A stretch of DNA of 64,000 bases. Origin: Acidobacteriaceae bacterium (GTDB lineage: Bacteria > Acidobacteriota > Terriglobia > Bryobacterales > Bryobacteraceae). The notes under the pieces are model-generated. The model saw only the letters and a list, made by a program, of their open reading frames with translations. It was not told the origin of the DNA and searched no databases. The translations under genes and the position numbers were made by a program. Position 1 is the stretch's first letter; every line of letters begins with the position of its first letter. The DNA is taken from NCBI GenBank assembly GCA_019244055.1, contig JAFATG010000271.1:1-64000 (forward strand), in the 5' to 3' direction. Below are positions 19,270 through 28,040 of the stretch, in pieces.

Positions 19270-20028
19270 ATGGGTAAGCGACTTGTGTGGTTACCGGCGT
19301 TGTGTCTGCTGGCTGGGAGCATGGCTTGGGCCCAGTCAGGCAGCGCAGAGAAGCCGGCAATGTATACCTATGTTTCTACTTGGGCGGTGCCACGCGCCAT
19401 GTGGGCCGACTATCAAAAAATGGAGAGCAGCGACGACGAGTTGCTGGGCAGGGCGGTATCTGATGGGACACTCATTGCCTTCGGCAGCTACTCGGTCTTG
19501 AACCACCAGGAAGGTCAGGCAACACATGGTTCATGGTTCTCGGCGAGTTCGATGGCGAATCTGATGAAGGTACTCGAAGGACTCCGGTCGGCTCCGGATG
19601 CGACAGGTCCCGTTCTGGCGGCCTCGAAACATTGGGATTACATTCTGACGAGCCACGATTACAACGCTCATTCGGGCACATGCAAGAACGGCTATCTGCG
19701 AGTGGGCGAGTGGAGTTACAAAAAAGGCGCGAGCGATCCGGGCGGCAAAGTCATGAGGGCGGCAATGGTCGCTGTACTCCAAAAGTTATTCAGCGAAGGC
19801 GCGCTGTGTGCCTACCAGATTGACCAAGAAACCGTGCACTCTTCCGACCCGAACTCGTTCAACGTCGCCATCGTCGCTAACGGCGCGGAAGGAATCGACA
19901 AGTTCGATGCCGCTATCGACGATCTGCAGAAGAATAATCCGGCAACCGGCGCTGCATTGGATTCTCTTCTTGAACCCCACGGCCACAGGGACTTTTTGGC
20001 GCACGTGGACGCGATGGCCCACAAGTAG
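19270..20028 (+). CDS. Secreted hypothetical protein
   Basis: Clear signal peptide (LVWLPALCLLAGSMAWAQ). No recognised domain. Confidence 0.7.
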   Translation: MGKRLVWLPALCLLAGSMAWAQSGSAEKPAMYTYVSTWAVPRAMWADYQKMESSDDELLGRAVSDGTLIAFGSYSVLNHQEGQATHGSWFSASSMANLMKVLEGLRSAPDATGPVLAASKHWDYILTSHDYNAHSGTCKNGYLRVGEWSYKKGASDPGGKVMRAAMVAVLQKLFSEGALCAYQIDQETVHSSDPNSFNVAIVANGAEGIDKFDAAIDDLQKNNPATGAALDSLLEPHGHRDFLAHVDAMAHK

Positions 20029-20042
20029 GTCTGCACCTTCAG

Positions 20043-20063
20043 GGGATCACCGCAGGTGATCCC
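20043..20063. terminator. Perfect 9-bp stem / 3-nt loop hairpin between convergent genes
   Basis: GGGATCACC-GCA-GGTGATCCC lies between the stops of the + strand gene (20028) and the - strand gene (20115). No clear T-tract, so the terminator role is inferred. Confidence 0.45.
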
Positions 20064-20114
20064 TGCCTTTGCAATCCGCTCAGAATCGCAACTTTTAGCG
20101 AGTTGCTTCCTGCA

Positions 20115-20984
20115 TCACTGCCGCGCGGCTCGAAACGTGTTGCAGGCTGAAGTTTGCCCCGTCTCCAATCCTTCCCGGAACCACTGAACGCGCTGTCGCG
20201 AGCTGCCGTGCGTGAAGTTTTCCGGGCTAACGCGGCCGGTCGCCATACGTTGCAATCGATCATCGCCGACCGCCGCAGCTGCGTTCAGTGCCGATTCCAC
20301 GTCTTCTTCATGGATCATCTGCCGCTGTTGAGTTGTGTTGGCCCAAACGCCGGCAAGACAATCGGCCTGCAACTCCAGCCGAACCGACAAGGGATTTGCC
20401 TCCTGTGGATTCTCTTCGCGCAGGCGCTGCACTCTCGACTCGATACCTAGAATCTTTTGAACGTGATGCCCGAGCTCATGGGCGATCACATAGGCCTCTG
20501 CAAACTGCCCAGGCGCCCCGAACCGCTGACTCAGCTCCTGAAAAAAGCCAAGATCCAGGTAGACCTTTTCATCCGCCGGGCAGTAGAACGGACCTGTTGC
20601 CGTCTCGGCCATGCCACATGCCGACGGGTATTGATCCCGATAAAGCACCAGCTTCGCGTGGCGGTACTGCCGGTCGGTCTGCTCCGGCAAAATAGTTGTC
20701 CAGTTCTTTTGGACATCGTCGAGAACAAATGAAATGAACTCGACTTGCGGCCGCTCGCGAATGTCCTGCGCGCGGTTGGTCTCCGGCTGCGTCACAGGCG
20801 CGCTCTGATCCGACGGCGACAACAGCGTGAACAAATTGCGATGAAACAGCAGGCTGAGCACCCCCAGGAGGATCAGGCCACCGCAACCGATATGAACAGG
20901 GCCGAATCCAAATCCCCCGCCACCGCCGCTGCTGTCGCGCCGGTCCTCGATGTCGCTGCTGATTCCGCCTGGGGTCCATTCCAT
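20115..20984 (-). CDS. Putative neutral zinc metallopeptidase (YpfJ-type)
   Basis: AYVIAHELGHHVQ zinc motif; N-terminal Gly-rich region and one TM helix; ELQADCLAGVWAN. Confidence 0.9.
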   Translation of the reverse strand: MEWTPGGISSDIEDRRDSSGGGGGFGFGPVHIGCGGLILLGVLSLLFHRNLFTLLSPSDQSAPVTQPETNRAQDIRERPQVEFISFVLDDVQKNWTTILPEQTDRQYRHAKLVLYRDQYPSACGMAETATGPFYCPADEKVYLDLGFFQELSQRFGAPGQFAEAYVIAHELGHHVQKILGIESRVQRLREENPQEANPLSVRLELQADCLAGVWANTTQQRQMIHEEDVESALNAAAAVGDDRLQRMATGRVSPENFTHGSSRQRVQWFREGLETGQTSACNTFRAARQ

Positions 20985-21097
20985 GAAGACTAGACTCCAA
21001 ATACCACGAAACGATTCCAGCCCCCTCACCCGCGCAGAAAAGCGGCTATTATCATACAGTGACGAAATCACTATGCTGTCGATGCGGAGGTCAGGCA

Positions 21098-21442
21098 ATG
21101 CGCAGATTGATTGCACTCACGATGCTGACGATGGTCGCCCTAAACGCAGTAGCAGGCGCCAAGGATTCCGGAACCACTACGCTCAAAGACGTCCAGCCTG
21201 TAGGCGTAACCGACAAAAAGCACAAACATCAGCAATATGACCTGTCTTTCATATCCTCGACGGGCAAGGATTACACCTGCCGAACTGGCGAAAAGACATC
21301 AGTGAAAGCGACCGACCTTGTTGTCGGTAGCAATGTAAATTATCAAGTCGACGGCAATAAGGGGAAAATGAAAACCTCGGCCGGAAAACAGTTCAGTTGC
21401 ACCATTGTGCGCGTTGCAATTGCCCCCGCCTCTCCTCAGTAG
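21098..21442 (+). CDS. Small secreted hypothetical protein
   Basis: Signal peptide MRRLIALTMLTMVALNAVAGA followed by ~95 aa. The ORF extends upstream to 21059. Confidence 0.6.
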   Translation: MRRLIALTMLTMVALNAVAGAKDSGTTTLKDVQPVGVTDKKHKHQQYDLSFISSTGKDYTCRTGEKTSVKATDLVVGSNVNYQVDGNKGKMKTSAGKQFSCTIVRVAIAPASPQ

Positions 21443-21503
21443 GCCGCGGCGTGATTCACCCACATGCGCCATCGCTTTGTGACTGGCCGTCGGGTCTTTC
21501 CCC

Positions 21504-21532
21504 TTGACAGCTTAGGAAAGTCCCACTATACT
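21504..21532 (+). promoter_or_regulatory. Sigma70-like promoter of the padR-ADOP operon
   Basis: TTGACA-17 nt-TATACT, followed by inverted repeat ACTCCT-N9-AGGAGT, which may be a PadR operator. Confidence 0.75.
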
Positions 21533-21554
21533 CCTGATTAGCTTAGGAGTGTAA

Positions 21555-21896
21555 ATGTCCGGCCAAGCCCAACTCCTCCCAGGAACGCTCGACCTGCTTA
21601 TTCTGAAAGCCGTGTCTCTCGGCCCCCTTCATGGCTACGGCATCCTCTTGCGTATCGGGCAAATCTCTGAGCAAGCACTGCTGATCGAGCAGGGCGCGCT
21701 CTATCCCGCTTTGTTCCGTCTGGTGCGTCAGGGTCTTCTCAAAGCAAGCTGGGGTACATCGGAAAACAATCGCCGCGCCAAGTTCTACGAGCTCACCTCT
21801 CTCGGGCGCAAGCGTCTGCGCGAGGAAACCGATGGGTGGAACCGCCTTGCTACAGCAATTGCTTCTGCCCTTGCCGCTCAGCCCGAGGAAATATGA
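21555..21896 (+). CDS. PadR family transcriptional regulator
   Basis: LLPGTLDLLILKAVSLGPLHGYGILLRI...LIEQGALYPALFRLVRQGLL...AKFYELTSLGRKRL; ATGA overlap with the permease gene. Confidence 0.93.
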   Translation: MSGQAQLLPGTLDLLILKAVSLGPLHGYGILLRIGQISEQALLIEQGALYPALFRLVRQGLLKASWGTSENNRRAKFYELTSLGRKRLREETDGWNRLATAIASALAAQPEEI

Positions 21897-24547
21897 AGCT
21901 CTTGGCCTATTTTCGTTCTGTTGCGGCTAAGTTTTTCCGGCCGTCCGAGATCGAAGGCGACATGGAGGAGGAGCTTCGCTCGCACATTCAGCACCGCGCA
22001 GATGATCTCGAACGCTCCGGGCTAGATCGTGCCGAAGCGGAACGCCGCGCGCGCATCGAGTTCGGCGGCCATGCGCGCTTCAAGGAGGAATCTCGCGAAG
22101 CGCTCGGCGGCAATTTTATCGAGACTCTTAGCCAGGATGTTCGCCTCGCCGTCCGCATGCTGCGCAAATCCCCCAGCTTCACCGTCGCTGCCGTTTTGAC
22201 GCTGGCCCTAGCGATCGGCGCAAACGCCGTGGTGTTTGGGGTCTTGAATGGGCTGATCCTGCGCCCGCTGAATGTGCCTCAGCCCGAAAGCCTCTGGGGA
22301 ATCGAGCGCGGGAGCGGTAAAGCCGTGAATCAGTCCTATCCCGACTATCTCGATTTGCGCGATCGCAACCGCAGCTTTGATGGTCTGGCAGCTTATAACG
22401 TAACTTCGGTGGGGCTGGACACGGGCAATAACCCATCCGGCTCGTGGATTCTGGAAACGACGGGGAACTACTTCGACGTGCTCAGGATTCAGCCATATCT
22501 TGGCCGCTTCTTTCACGCTTCCGATGAGCATGGCCCGAACAGCGCTCCCTATATCGTGCTCACCTACGCTTATTGGCAGGCGCATTTTCAGGATGATCGC
22601 GGTGTTGTGGGCCGTGTTGTCCGGTTGAACAAGCATCCTTTTACCATCCTCGGTGTGGCGCCGCCTGAGTTCCGAGGGAGTCTGTTGTTTGCGGTTCCCG
22701 ATTTCTGGGTGCCAATAGTGAACCAGGAGCAGGTGGAGGGATCGTATGTGCTGAACGCGCGCGGAAATCGCGGCATTTTGATGGTATTAGGGCATCTGAA
22801 GGCGGGAGTTACTCCGGCACAGGCTATTTCCGATCTGAACTCAATTGGCGCCTATTTGGAAAGGAACTACCCCAAAGACGATGGTCAAATGACGTTTTCC
22901 TTAGCGCGTCCAGGTCTTTCCGGCGACTGGTTAGGAGCTCCGATACGGGCATTCCTTACGGGATTGATGCTGCTGGCGGGGTTAATTCTCGTGGCGGCAT
23001 GTGCCAATCTCGGTAGCCTGTTTGCGGCACGCGCCGCCGACCGTTCCCGCGAAGTTGCTCTGCGCCTCGCGCTGGGATCGGGCCGCGTCCGCATTCTCCG
23101 GGGACTCTTTAGCGAAGCCGTGCTGATTTCACTCGCCGGAGGCGCTGCCGGGCTATGGGGCAGCGTAGCGCTATTGCACGGGCTGAGCGTGTGGCGGCCG
23201 CTTCCAACAGCCCCTCTCAACGTGGCGGTGAACCCAGACGCAAAGGTCTATGGAGTCGCTTTGCTGTTAAGTTTAGCGAGTGGATTCCTCTTCGGCGCAG
23301 TCCCAGTGAGACAGGTGCTTCACACGGATCCATATGAGATCGTCAAGTCGGGATCAAGAACTACCGGCGGCCGGCGGATTACAGCCCGAGACCTATTGCT
23401 TGTAGTGCAAATTGCGATCTGTGCGGTACTAGTCACTTCTTCGATGGTTGCGGTGCGTGGACTGGCACGCTCGCTCGATAGCAAATTCGGTTTTGAACCG
23501 CGGAATGCAACGCTCGTAGAAACAGCTCTGAACATGGCCGGTTACAGCGGAGACAGCGTGCCCGCAATGCAAAAGCGTATGATCGAGGCTTTGGGAAAAA
23601 TTCCCGGTGTAAAGTCTGTGGGATCAGTTGATAGGCCACCGCTGTATTACGGTGCGAACGGCTCGAATGTCTTTACCGACAACACAGCAGATCTGAGGCC
23701 CTCGAATGCCGCTGCGGAAGCGATGACCTACAACATATCTCCCGAATACCTCGAGGCGGCGGGCACAGCCTTGCTCGCTGGAAGGGCCTTCACCTGGCAT
23801 GACGATAAGAATGCGCCGCGGGTGGCAGTAATCAACCAGGAGTTTGCACGCAAAATCTTTGGCTCTGCAACCAACGCCGTGGGCAAATATTACAAGATGC
23901 CGGATGGAACGCGCATCCAAGTCGTGGGCATTGCGGAAGACGGAAAATATGAGCACCTCGCCGAAGATCCAGAGCCGGCGATGTTTCTACCGATACAGCA
24001 GTCGCCGTCGACTCAGACAGTCCTTGTATTACGCTCGGAGGGTGATCCGGAGCGACTGACGGCAGCGATCCACCGCACAATGCGGGACTTGGACGCGGGA
24101 CTGCCCTTTGATATCAGAACGTGGAGCCAAGAACTGGACTCAGCTCTACTTGGTCCGCGCATGGCGACGATTTCACTGGGGGTGCTGGGCGCGATGGGCG
24201 CGATGCTGTCCATCACAGGCATCTTTGGAATGGCGGCCTATTCGGTTAGCAAGCGCCTCAAGGAGTTGGGAATTCGGATGGCGCTCGGCGCGCAGCGGAA
24301 GGAAGTGCTACAGGCCGCGTTGGGCCGGGCATTGAAACTGCTGGCTTTTGGTTCGGCGGCGGGATTGATTCTCGGGATTCTGGCGAGCCGCGTGCTCGCT
24401 TTCATCGTGTATCAGGCAACCCCCCGCGATCCGCTGGTCTTGACCGGTGTCGTTCTGGCGATGGCATGCTTCGGACTGCTCGCTACCTGGATTCCTGCGC
24501 AACGCGCGCTGTCGCTTGAACCTTCAACATTGCTGCGAGAAGAGTGA
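21893..24547 (+). CDS. ADOP-type ABC permease (MacB_PCD/FtsX), copy 1
   Basis: N-terminal ADOP domain (DMEEELRSHIQHRADDLERSGLDRAEAERRARIEFGG) plus two MacB/FtsX halves. Start ATG 21893 overlaps the padR stop. Confidence 0.93.
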   Translation: MKLLAYFRSVAAKFFRPSEIEGDMEEELRSHIQHRADDLERSGLDRAEAERRARIEFGGHARFKEESREALGGNFIETLSQDVRLAVRMLRKSPSFTVAAVLTLALAIGANAVVFGVLNGLILRPLNVPQPESLWGIERGSGKAVNQSYPDYLDLRDRNRSFDGLAAYNVTSVGLDTGNNPSGSWILETTGNYFDVLRIQPYLGRFFHASDEHGPNSAPYIVLTYAYWQAHFQDDRGVVGRVVRLNKHPFTILGVAPPEFRGSLLFAVPDFWVPIVNQEQVEGSYVLNARGNRGILMVLGHLKAGVTPAQAISDLNSIGAYLERNYPKDDGQMTFSLARPGLSGDWLGAPIRAFLTGLMLLAGLILVAACANLGSLFAARAADRSREVALRLALGSGRVRILRGLFSEAVLISLAGGAAGLWGSVALLHGLSVWRPLPTAPLNVAVNPDAKVYGVALLLSLASGFLFGAVPVRQVLHTDPYEIVKSGSRTTGGRRITARDLLLVVQIAICAVLVTSSMVAVRGLARSLDSKFGFEPRNATLVETALNMAGYSGDSVPAMQKRMIEALGKIPGVKSVGSVDRPPLYYGANGSNVFTDNTADLRPSNAAAEAMTYNISPEYLEAAGTALLAGRAFTWHDDKNAPRVAVINQEFARKIFGSATNAVGKYYKMPDGTRIQVVGIAEDGKYEHLAEDPEPAMFLPIQQSPSTQTVLVLRSEGDPERLTAAIHRTMRDLDAGLPFDIRTWSQELDSALLGPRMATISLGVLGAMGAMLSITGIFGMAAYSVSKRLKELGIRMALGAQRKEVLQAALGRALKLLAFGSAAGLILGILASRVLAFIVYQATPRDPLVLTGVVLAMACFGLLATWIPAQRALSLEPSTLLREE

Positions 24548-24628
24548 ATTGGGCTCCCTCGATCGAGATTTTGCCATCGACAGCATTTCGCTCGGGTGTG
24601 GTGTGATGACGAATGAGATTCCTGCGCT

Positions 24629-24780
24629 GTGGGCAAAACTATTCGGCTCTTGCTATTGTTTGAGGGCATCGCCTTCATCGCCGCGAGCCTGACCCACTTC
24701 GGCGTGCTGATGCATGGATATGAGCACCGGCCGGCCGGGATGGCGGAGAGCATTATTGGGGTCATCCTTCTGATCGGTTT
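24629..24780 (+). pseudogene. Fragment of a small membrane protein gene
   Basis: RLLLLFEGIAFIAASLTHFGVLMHGYEHRPAGMAESIIGVILLIGF looks like a genuine membrane protein N-terminus. It then runs into antisense SpoIIE sequence. Confidence 0.5.
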
Positions 24781-25225
24781 CCAAATTCCAGGCCATCCGG
24801 ACTGGTTGCCTCCACCAGCCCATCGGTGTAGATAAGAGACGGTCGCCGGCTTCGAGCGAAGACTCCCCTTCGGGATAGGCCTGATTCGACTGCACACCAA
24901 GAAGGAGACCACCCTCACAGGATGGCAATAACCGTTGCGTTGCTTTCCGCCAGAGTACTGGCAGTGGGTGGCCTGCGGCGGAGTAACGCACTACTCGGCT
25001 TGCGTCGTCAAGATACGCGTAGACCGCTGTTGCGTACTGCTCCTTTGTTTGGCCACGAAGGATGGAATTTAAGGCCGCAATCACTTTGTTTGGCTGGTCC
25101 AGGTTGCTGCTATTGGAAGAGATTGCCACTTTCAGCATCGATGCGACAAGCGCTGAAGGCACACCATACCCAGTGACGTCAGCGATGCACTTCCGGTTGG
25201 TGGGATTCGACCGAAAATGAATTCT
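24775..25225 (-). pseudogene. Truncated, frameshifted SpoIIE/PP2C phosphatase fragment
   Basis: Minus strand encodes IADVTGYGVPSALVASMLKVA...YATAVYAYLDDASRVVRYSAAGHPLPVLW...LEAGDRLL. YTDGLVEATSPDGLEFG then continues in a different frame. Confidence 0.85.
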
Positions 25226-25229
25226 CTCC

Positions 25230-25258
25230 TTGACAGCTTAGGAAAGTCGCACTATACT
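25230..25258 (+). promoter_or_regulatory. Duplicated sigma70-like promoter of ADOP copy 2
   Basis: TTGACA-17 nt-TATACT. The stretch cttgacagcttaggaaagtc(c/g)cactatactcctgattagcttaggagt matches the 21504 promoter region except for one base. Confidence 0.8.
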
Positions 25259-25279
25259 CCTGATTAGCTTAGGAGTCCA

Positions 25280-25315
25280 ATGTCCGGGCAAATCGAGCAA
25301 CCGGAGGAATTATGA
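25280..25315 (+). pseudogene. padR remnant: 11-codon ORF MSGQIEQPEEL overlapping the permease start
   Basis: ATG TCC GGG CAA ATC GAG CAA CCG GAG GAA TTA TGA; keeps the first codons (MSGQ) and the final PEE + ATGA overlap of the upstream padR. Confidence 0.75.
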
Positions 25316-28017
25316 AGCTCCCGGCCTATTTTCGTTCTCTTGCTAGTAAGTTTCTCCACGCTTCCGATCTCGATCACGATATGGAGGAGGAGCTTTGCTC
25401 CCATATCCAGCACCGCGCCGACGATCTCGAACGCTCCGGCCTGGACCGTGGAGAGGCACAACGCCGTGCGCGCATCGAATTCGGGGGCCATGTGCGCTTC
25501 AAAGAGGAATCCCGCGAAGCGCTCGGCGGCCACTTTATAGAAACTCTGATGCAGGATATGCGTTTCAGCGTGCGGGTGCTGCGCAAATCGCCCGGATTCA
25601 CAACCACGGCGGTGATTACGTTGACACTGGCAATCGGGGCAAATGCAGTCGTTTTCGGTGTATTGAACGGGCTGATCCTCCGCCCATTGAACCTGCCTCA
25701 CCCCGAGAGCTTGTACGGGATCGAGCGCTCGGACGACGACGATCCAGTGCAATCGTATCCGGATTACCTCGATCTTCGCGATCGAAATCGCAGCTTCGAG
25801 AGTCTGGCAGCGTATCGAATCATCGAAGCTGGGCTGGATGCGGGCAACAACGCCTCGAGGGTCTTCGGCTATGAAGTGAGCGGCAACTACTTCGATACAC
25901 TGGGCGTTCAGCCGTATCTTGGCCGCTTTTTCCACGCCTCGGATGAACATGGCCCGAACAGCGCTCCCTACATCGTGCTCTCGCATGCGTATTGGCACGC
26001 CCATTTTCAGGATGACCGTGGAGTTGTGGGCCGAGTTGTTCTGCTCAATAGGCATCCGTTCACGATCGTAGGCGTCGCCCCGGCTGGATTCCATGGAACT
26101 TTATTGTTTGCCTTTCCCGACTTCTTCTTGCCAATGGTGAACGAGGAGCAGGTGGAGGGAACAAACGTCCTGAACGCGCGCGGAATTAAGTGGATTTATC
26201 TGGCGTTGGGACATCTCAAAGCGGGCGTCACCCCCGCGCAGGCCACTGCCGATCTGAACTCGATTGCGTCCTACTTTCAGAAGACCTATCCGAAAGAGCA
26301 TGGAAAAATGAGCTACTCGTTGTCCCGCCCCAGCCTGTATGGCGATTTCCTTGGCCGTCGCGTACAGATGTTTCTTGCGGGATTGATGTTGCTCGCGGGA
26401 TTGATTCTGCTGGCGGCGTGCGCCAACCTAGGCAGCCTGTTTGCCGCGCGCGCGTCTGATCGAACGCGCGAAGTTGCTTTGCGGCTCGCGCTCGGAGCGA
26501 AACGCTCGCGCATTCTGCGTACGCTATTCACCGAAGCTGCGCTGATCTCCCTGGCTGGAGGCGCCCTCGGGTTATGGGGCAGCGTAGCGCTGTTGCGCGG
26601 CTTGAGTTTTTGGCAGCCGCTACCTCGATATCCGATATCTGTGCCCGTGAACCCGGACGCAAACGTGTATGGCGCGGCTTTGATATTGGCCCTGGTGAGT
26701 GGAATCCTATTCGGGATGGTTCCAGTTCGTCAGGTGCTCAGGACCGATCCATACGAGGTCGTCAAAGCGGGATCGACGGCGACGGTGAGCCGGCGGATTA
26801 CGGTGCGCGACCTGTTGCTGGTGGTCCAAATTGCGATCTGTGGAGTGCTGGTTACGTCATCGATGGTTGCGGTGCGAGGTCTGGTCCGTTCGCTGCACAG
26901 CAATTTGGGTTTCGATCCACGGAACGTGATGATCGTCAACACCGATCTCAGCATGGCGGGCTATAGCGGAGAAAGAGTACAGCAAATGCAAAAGCGAATG
27001 CTGGATGCGATGCGGAGAATTCCTGGTGTAGAATCCGTCGGATTGATCGACTGGCCACCACTTATTAGCGGCGCTTACGACCAATCTGAGGTCTTTACAG
27101 ACCAGGCCATCGGTCTAAGCCCAGCCGATGCCGCGGCTTCACCCTTCTCGTTTCGAATCTCACCGGAATACTTCCAGGCGGCGGGCACAGCGTTGCTAGC
27201 CGGCAGGACGTTCTCGTGGCATGACGACAAGAATGCGCCGCGCGTGGCCGTTGTAAATCGGGAATTTGCAATGAAAGTGTTCGGGTCGGCGGCAAGCGCG
27301 CTGGGTCATTTCTACAAGCTGCACGATGGAACGCGCATCCAGGTGGTGGGCATCGTGGAAAGCGGCAAATATAAGGGACTCACCGACGATGCAGCGCCGG
27401 CGATGTTTCTTCCCATTCTGCAATCGCCAACGCTGGCGACAAATCTGGTAGTCCGCTACTTTACTGAACCGCGCACAATGGCCGCCAGTCGGCCTGCGCG
27501 CTTCAATCGCGATCCCCGGCAACTGGCGGGAGCCATAAAGAATACATTGCGGGATCTCGATCGCGGGCTCCCTTCTTACATCCAAACGTGGAGCCAACAA
27601 CTGGACGACTTCGCGTTGTTTCCTTCGCATGTAGCGACGGTATCGCTGGGTGTGCTGGGCATGATGGGCGCTATGCTCTCGATCACCGGCATCTTCGGAA
27701 TGGCGGCGTACTCAGTGAGCAGGCGGTTGAAGGAGTTGGGAATTCGTATAGCCCTCGGCGCGCAGCATAAGGAAGTGTTACAGGCAGCGTTGGGGCGGGC
27801 TTTGAAATTGCTCGCTTTTGGTTCTGCGGCTGGTTTGATTCTAGGAATTCTGGCGAGTCGGGTGCTCGCTCATATCGTGTATCAGGCTACGCCACGCGAT
27901 CCGTTGGTATTGGCGGGAGTTGTTGTCGCTATGGCCTCTCTGGGGCTGGTCGCGACTTGGATTCCAGCGCAACGCGCGCTCTCGCTTGATGCTTCCACAC
28001 TGCTGCGCCAGGAGTGA
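25312..28017 (+). CDS. ADOP-type ABC permease (MacB_PCD/FtsX), copy 2
   Basis: 901 aa, clearly paralogous to the 21893..24547 product along its length. Confidence 0.93.
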   Translation: MKLPAYFRSLASKFLHASDLDHDMEEELCSHIQHRADDLERSGLDRGEAQRRARIEFGGHVRFKEESREALGGHFIETLMQDMRFSVRVLRKSPGFTTTAVITLTLAIGANAVVFGVLNGLILRPLNLPHPESLYGIERSDDDDPVQSYPDYLDLRDRNRSFESLAAYRIIEAGLDAGNNASRVFGYEVSGNYFDTLGVQPYLGRFFHASDEHGPNSAPYIVLSHAYWHAHFQDDRGVVGRVVLLNRHPFTIVGVAPAGFHGTLLFAFPDFFLPMVNEEQVEGTNVLNARGIKWIYLALGHLKAGVTPAQATADLNSIASYFQKTYPKEHGKMSYSLSRPSLYGDFLGRRVQMFLAGLMLLAGLILLAACANLGSLFAARASDRTREVALRLALGAKRSRILRTLFTEAALISLAGGALGLWGSVALLRGLSFWQPLPRYPISVPVNPDANVYGAALILALVSGILFGMVPVRQVLRTDPYEVVKAGSTATVSRRITVRDLLLVVQIAICGVLVTSSMVAVRGLVRSLHSNLGFDPRNVMIVNTDLSMAGYSGERVQQMQKRMLDAMRRIPGVESVGLIDWPPLISGAYDQSEVFTDQAIGLSPADAAASPFSFRISPEYFQAAGTALLAGRTFSWHDDKNAPRVAVVNREFAMKVFGSAASALGHFYKLHDGTRIQVVGIVESGKYKGLTDDAAPAMFLPILQSPTLATNLVVRYFTEPRTMAASRPARFNRDPRQLAGAIKNTLRDLDRGLPSYIQTWSQQLDDFALFPSHVATVSLGVLGMMGAMLSITGIFGMAAYSVSRRLKELGIRIALGAQHKEVLQAALGRALKLLAFGSAAGLILGILASRVLAHIVYQATPRDPLVLAGVVVAMASLGLVATWIPAQRALSLDASTLLRQE

Positions 28018-28040
28018 GCTGGCTCCAGACGGCGCGATTC

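Noticed and set aside
25264-26094. 276-aa minus-strand ORF opposite ADOP copy 2
   Set aside because: Mirror of the conserved permease; a similar antisense ORF occurs at 22208-22636, explained by shared coding sequence, not a real gene.
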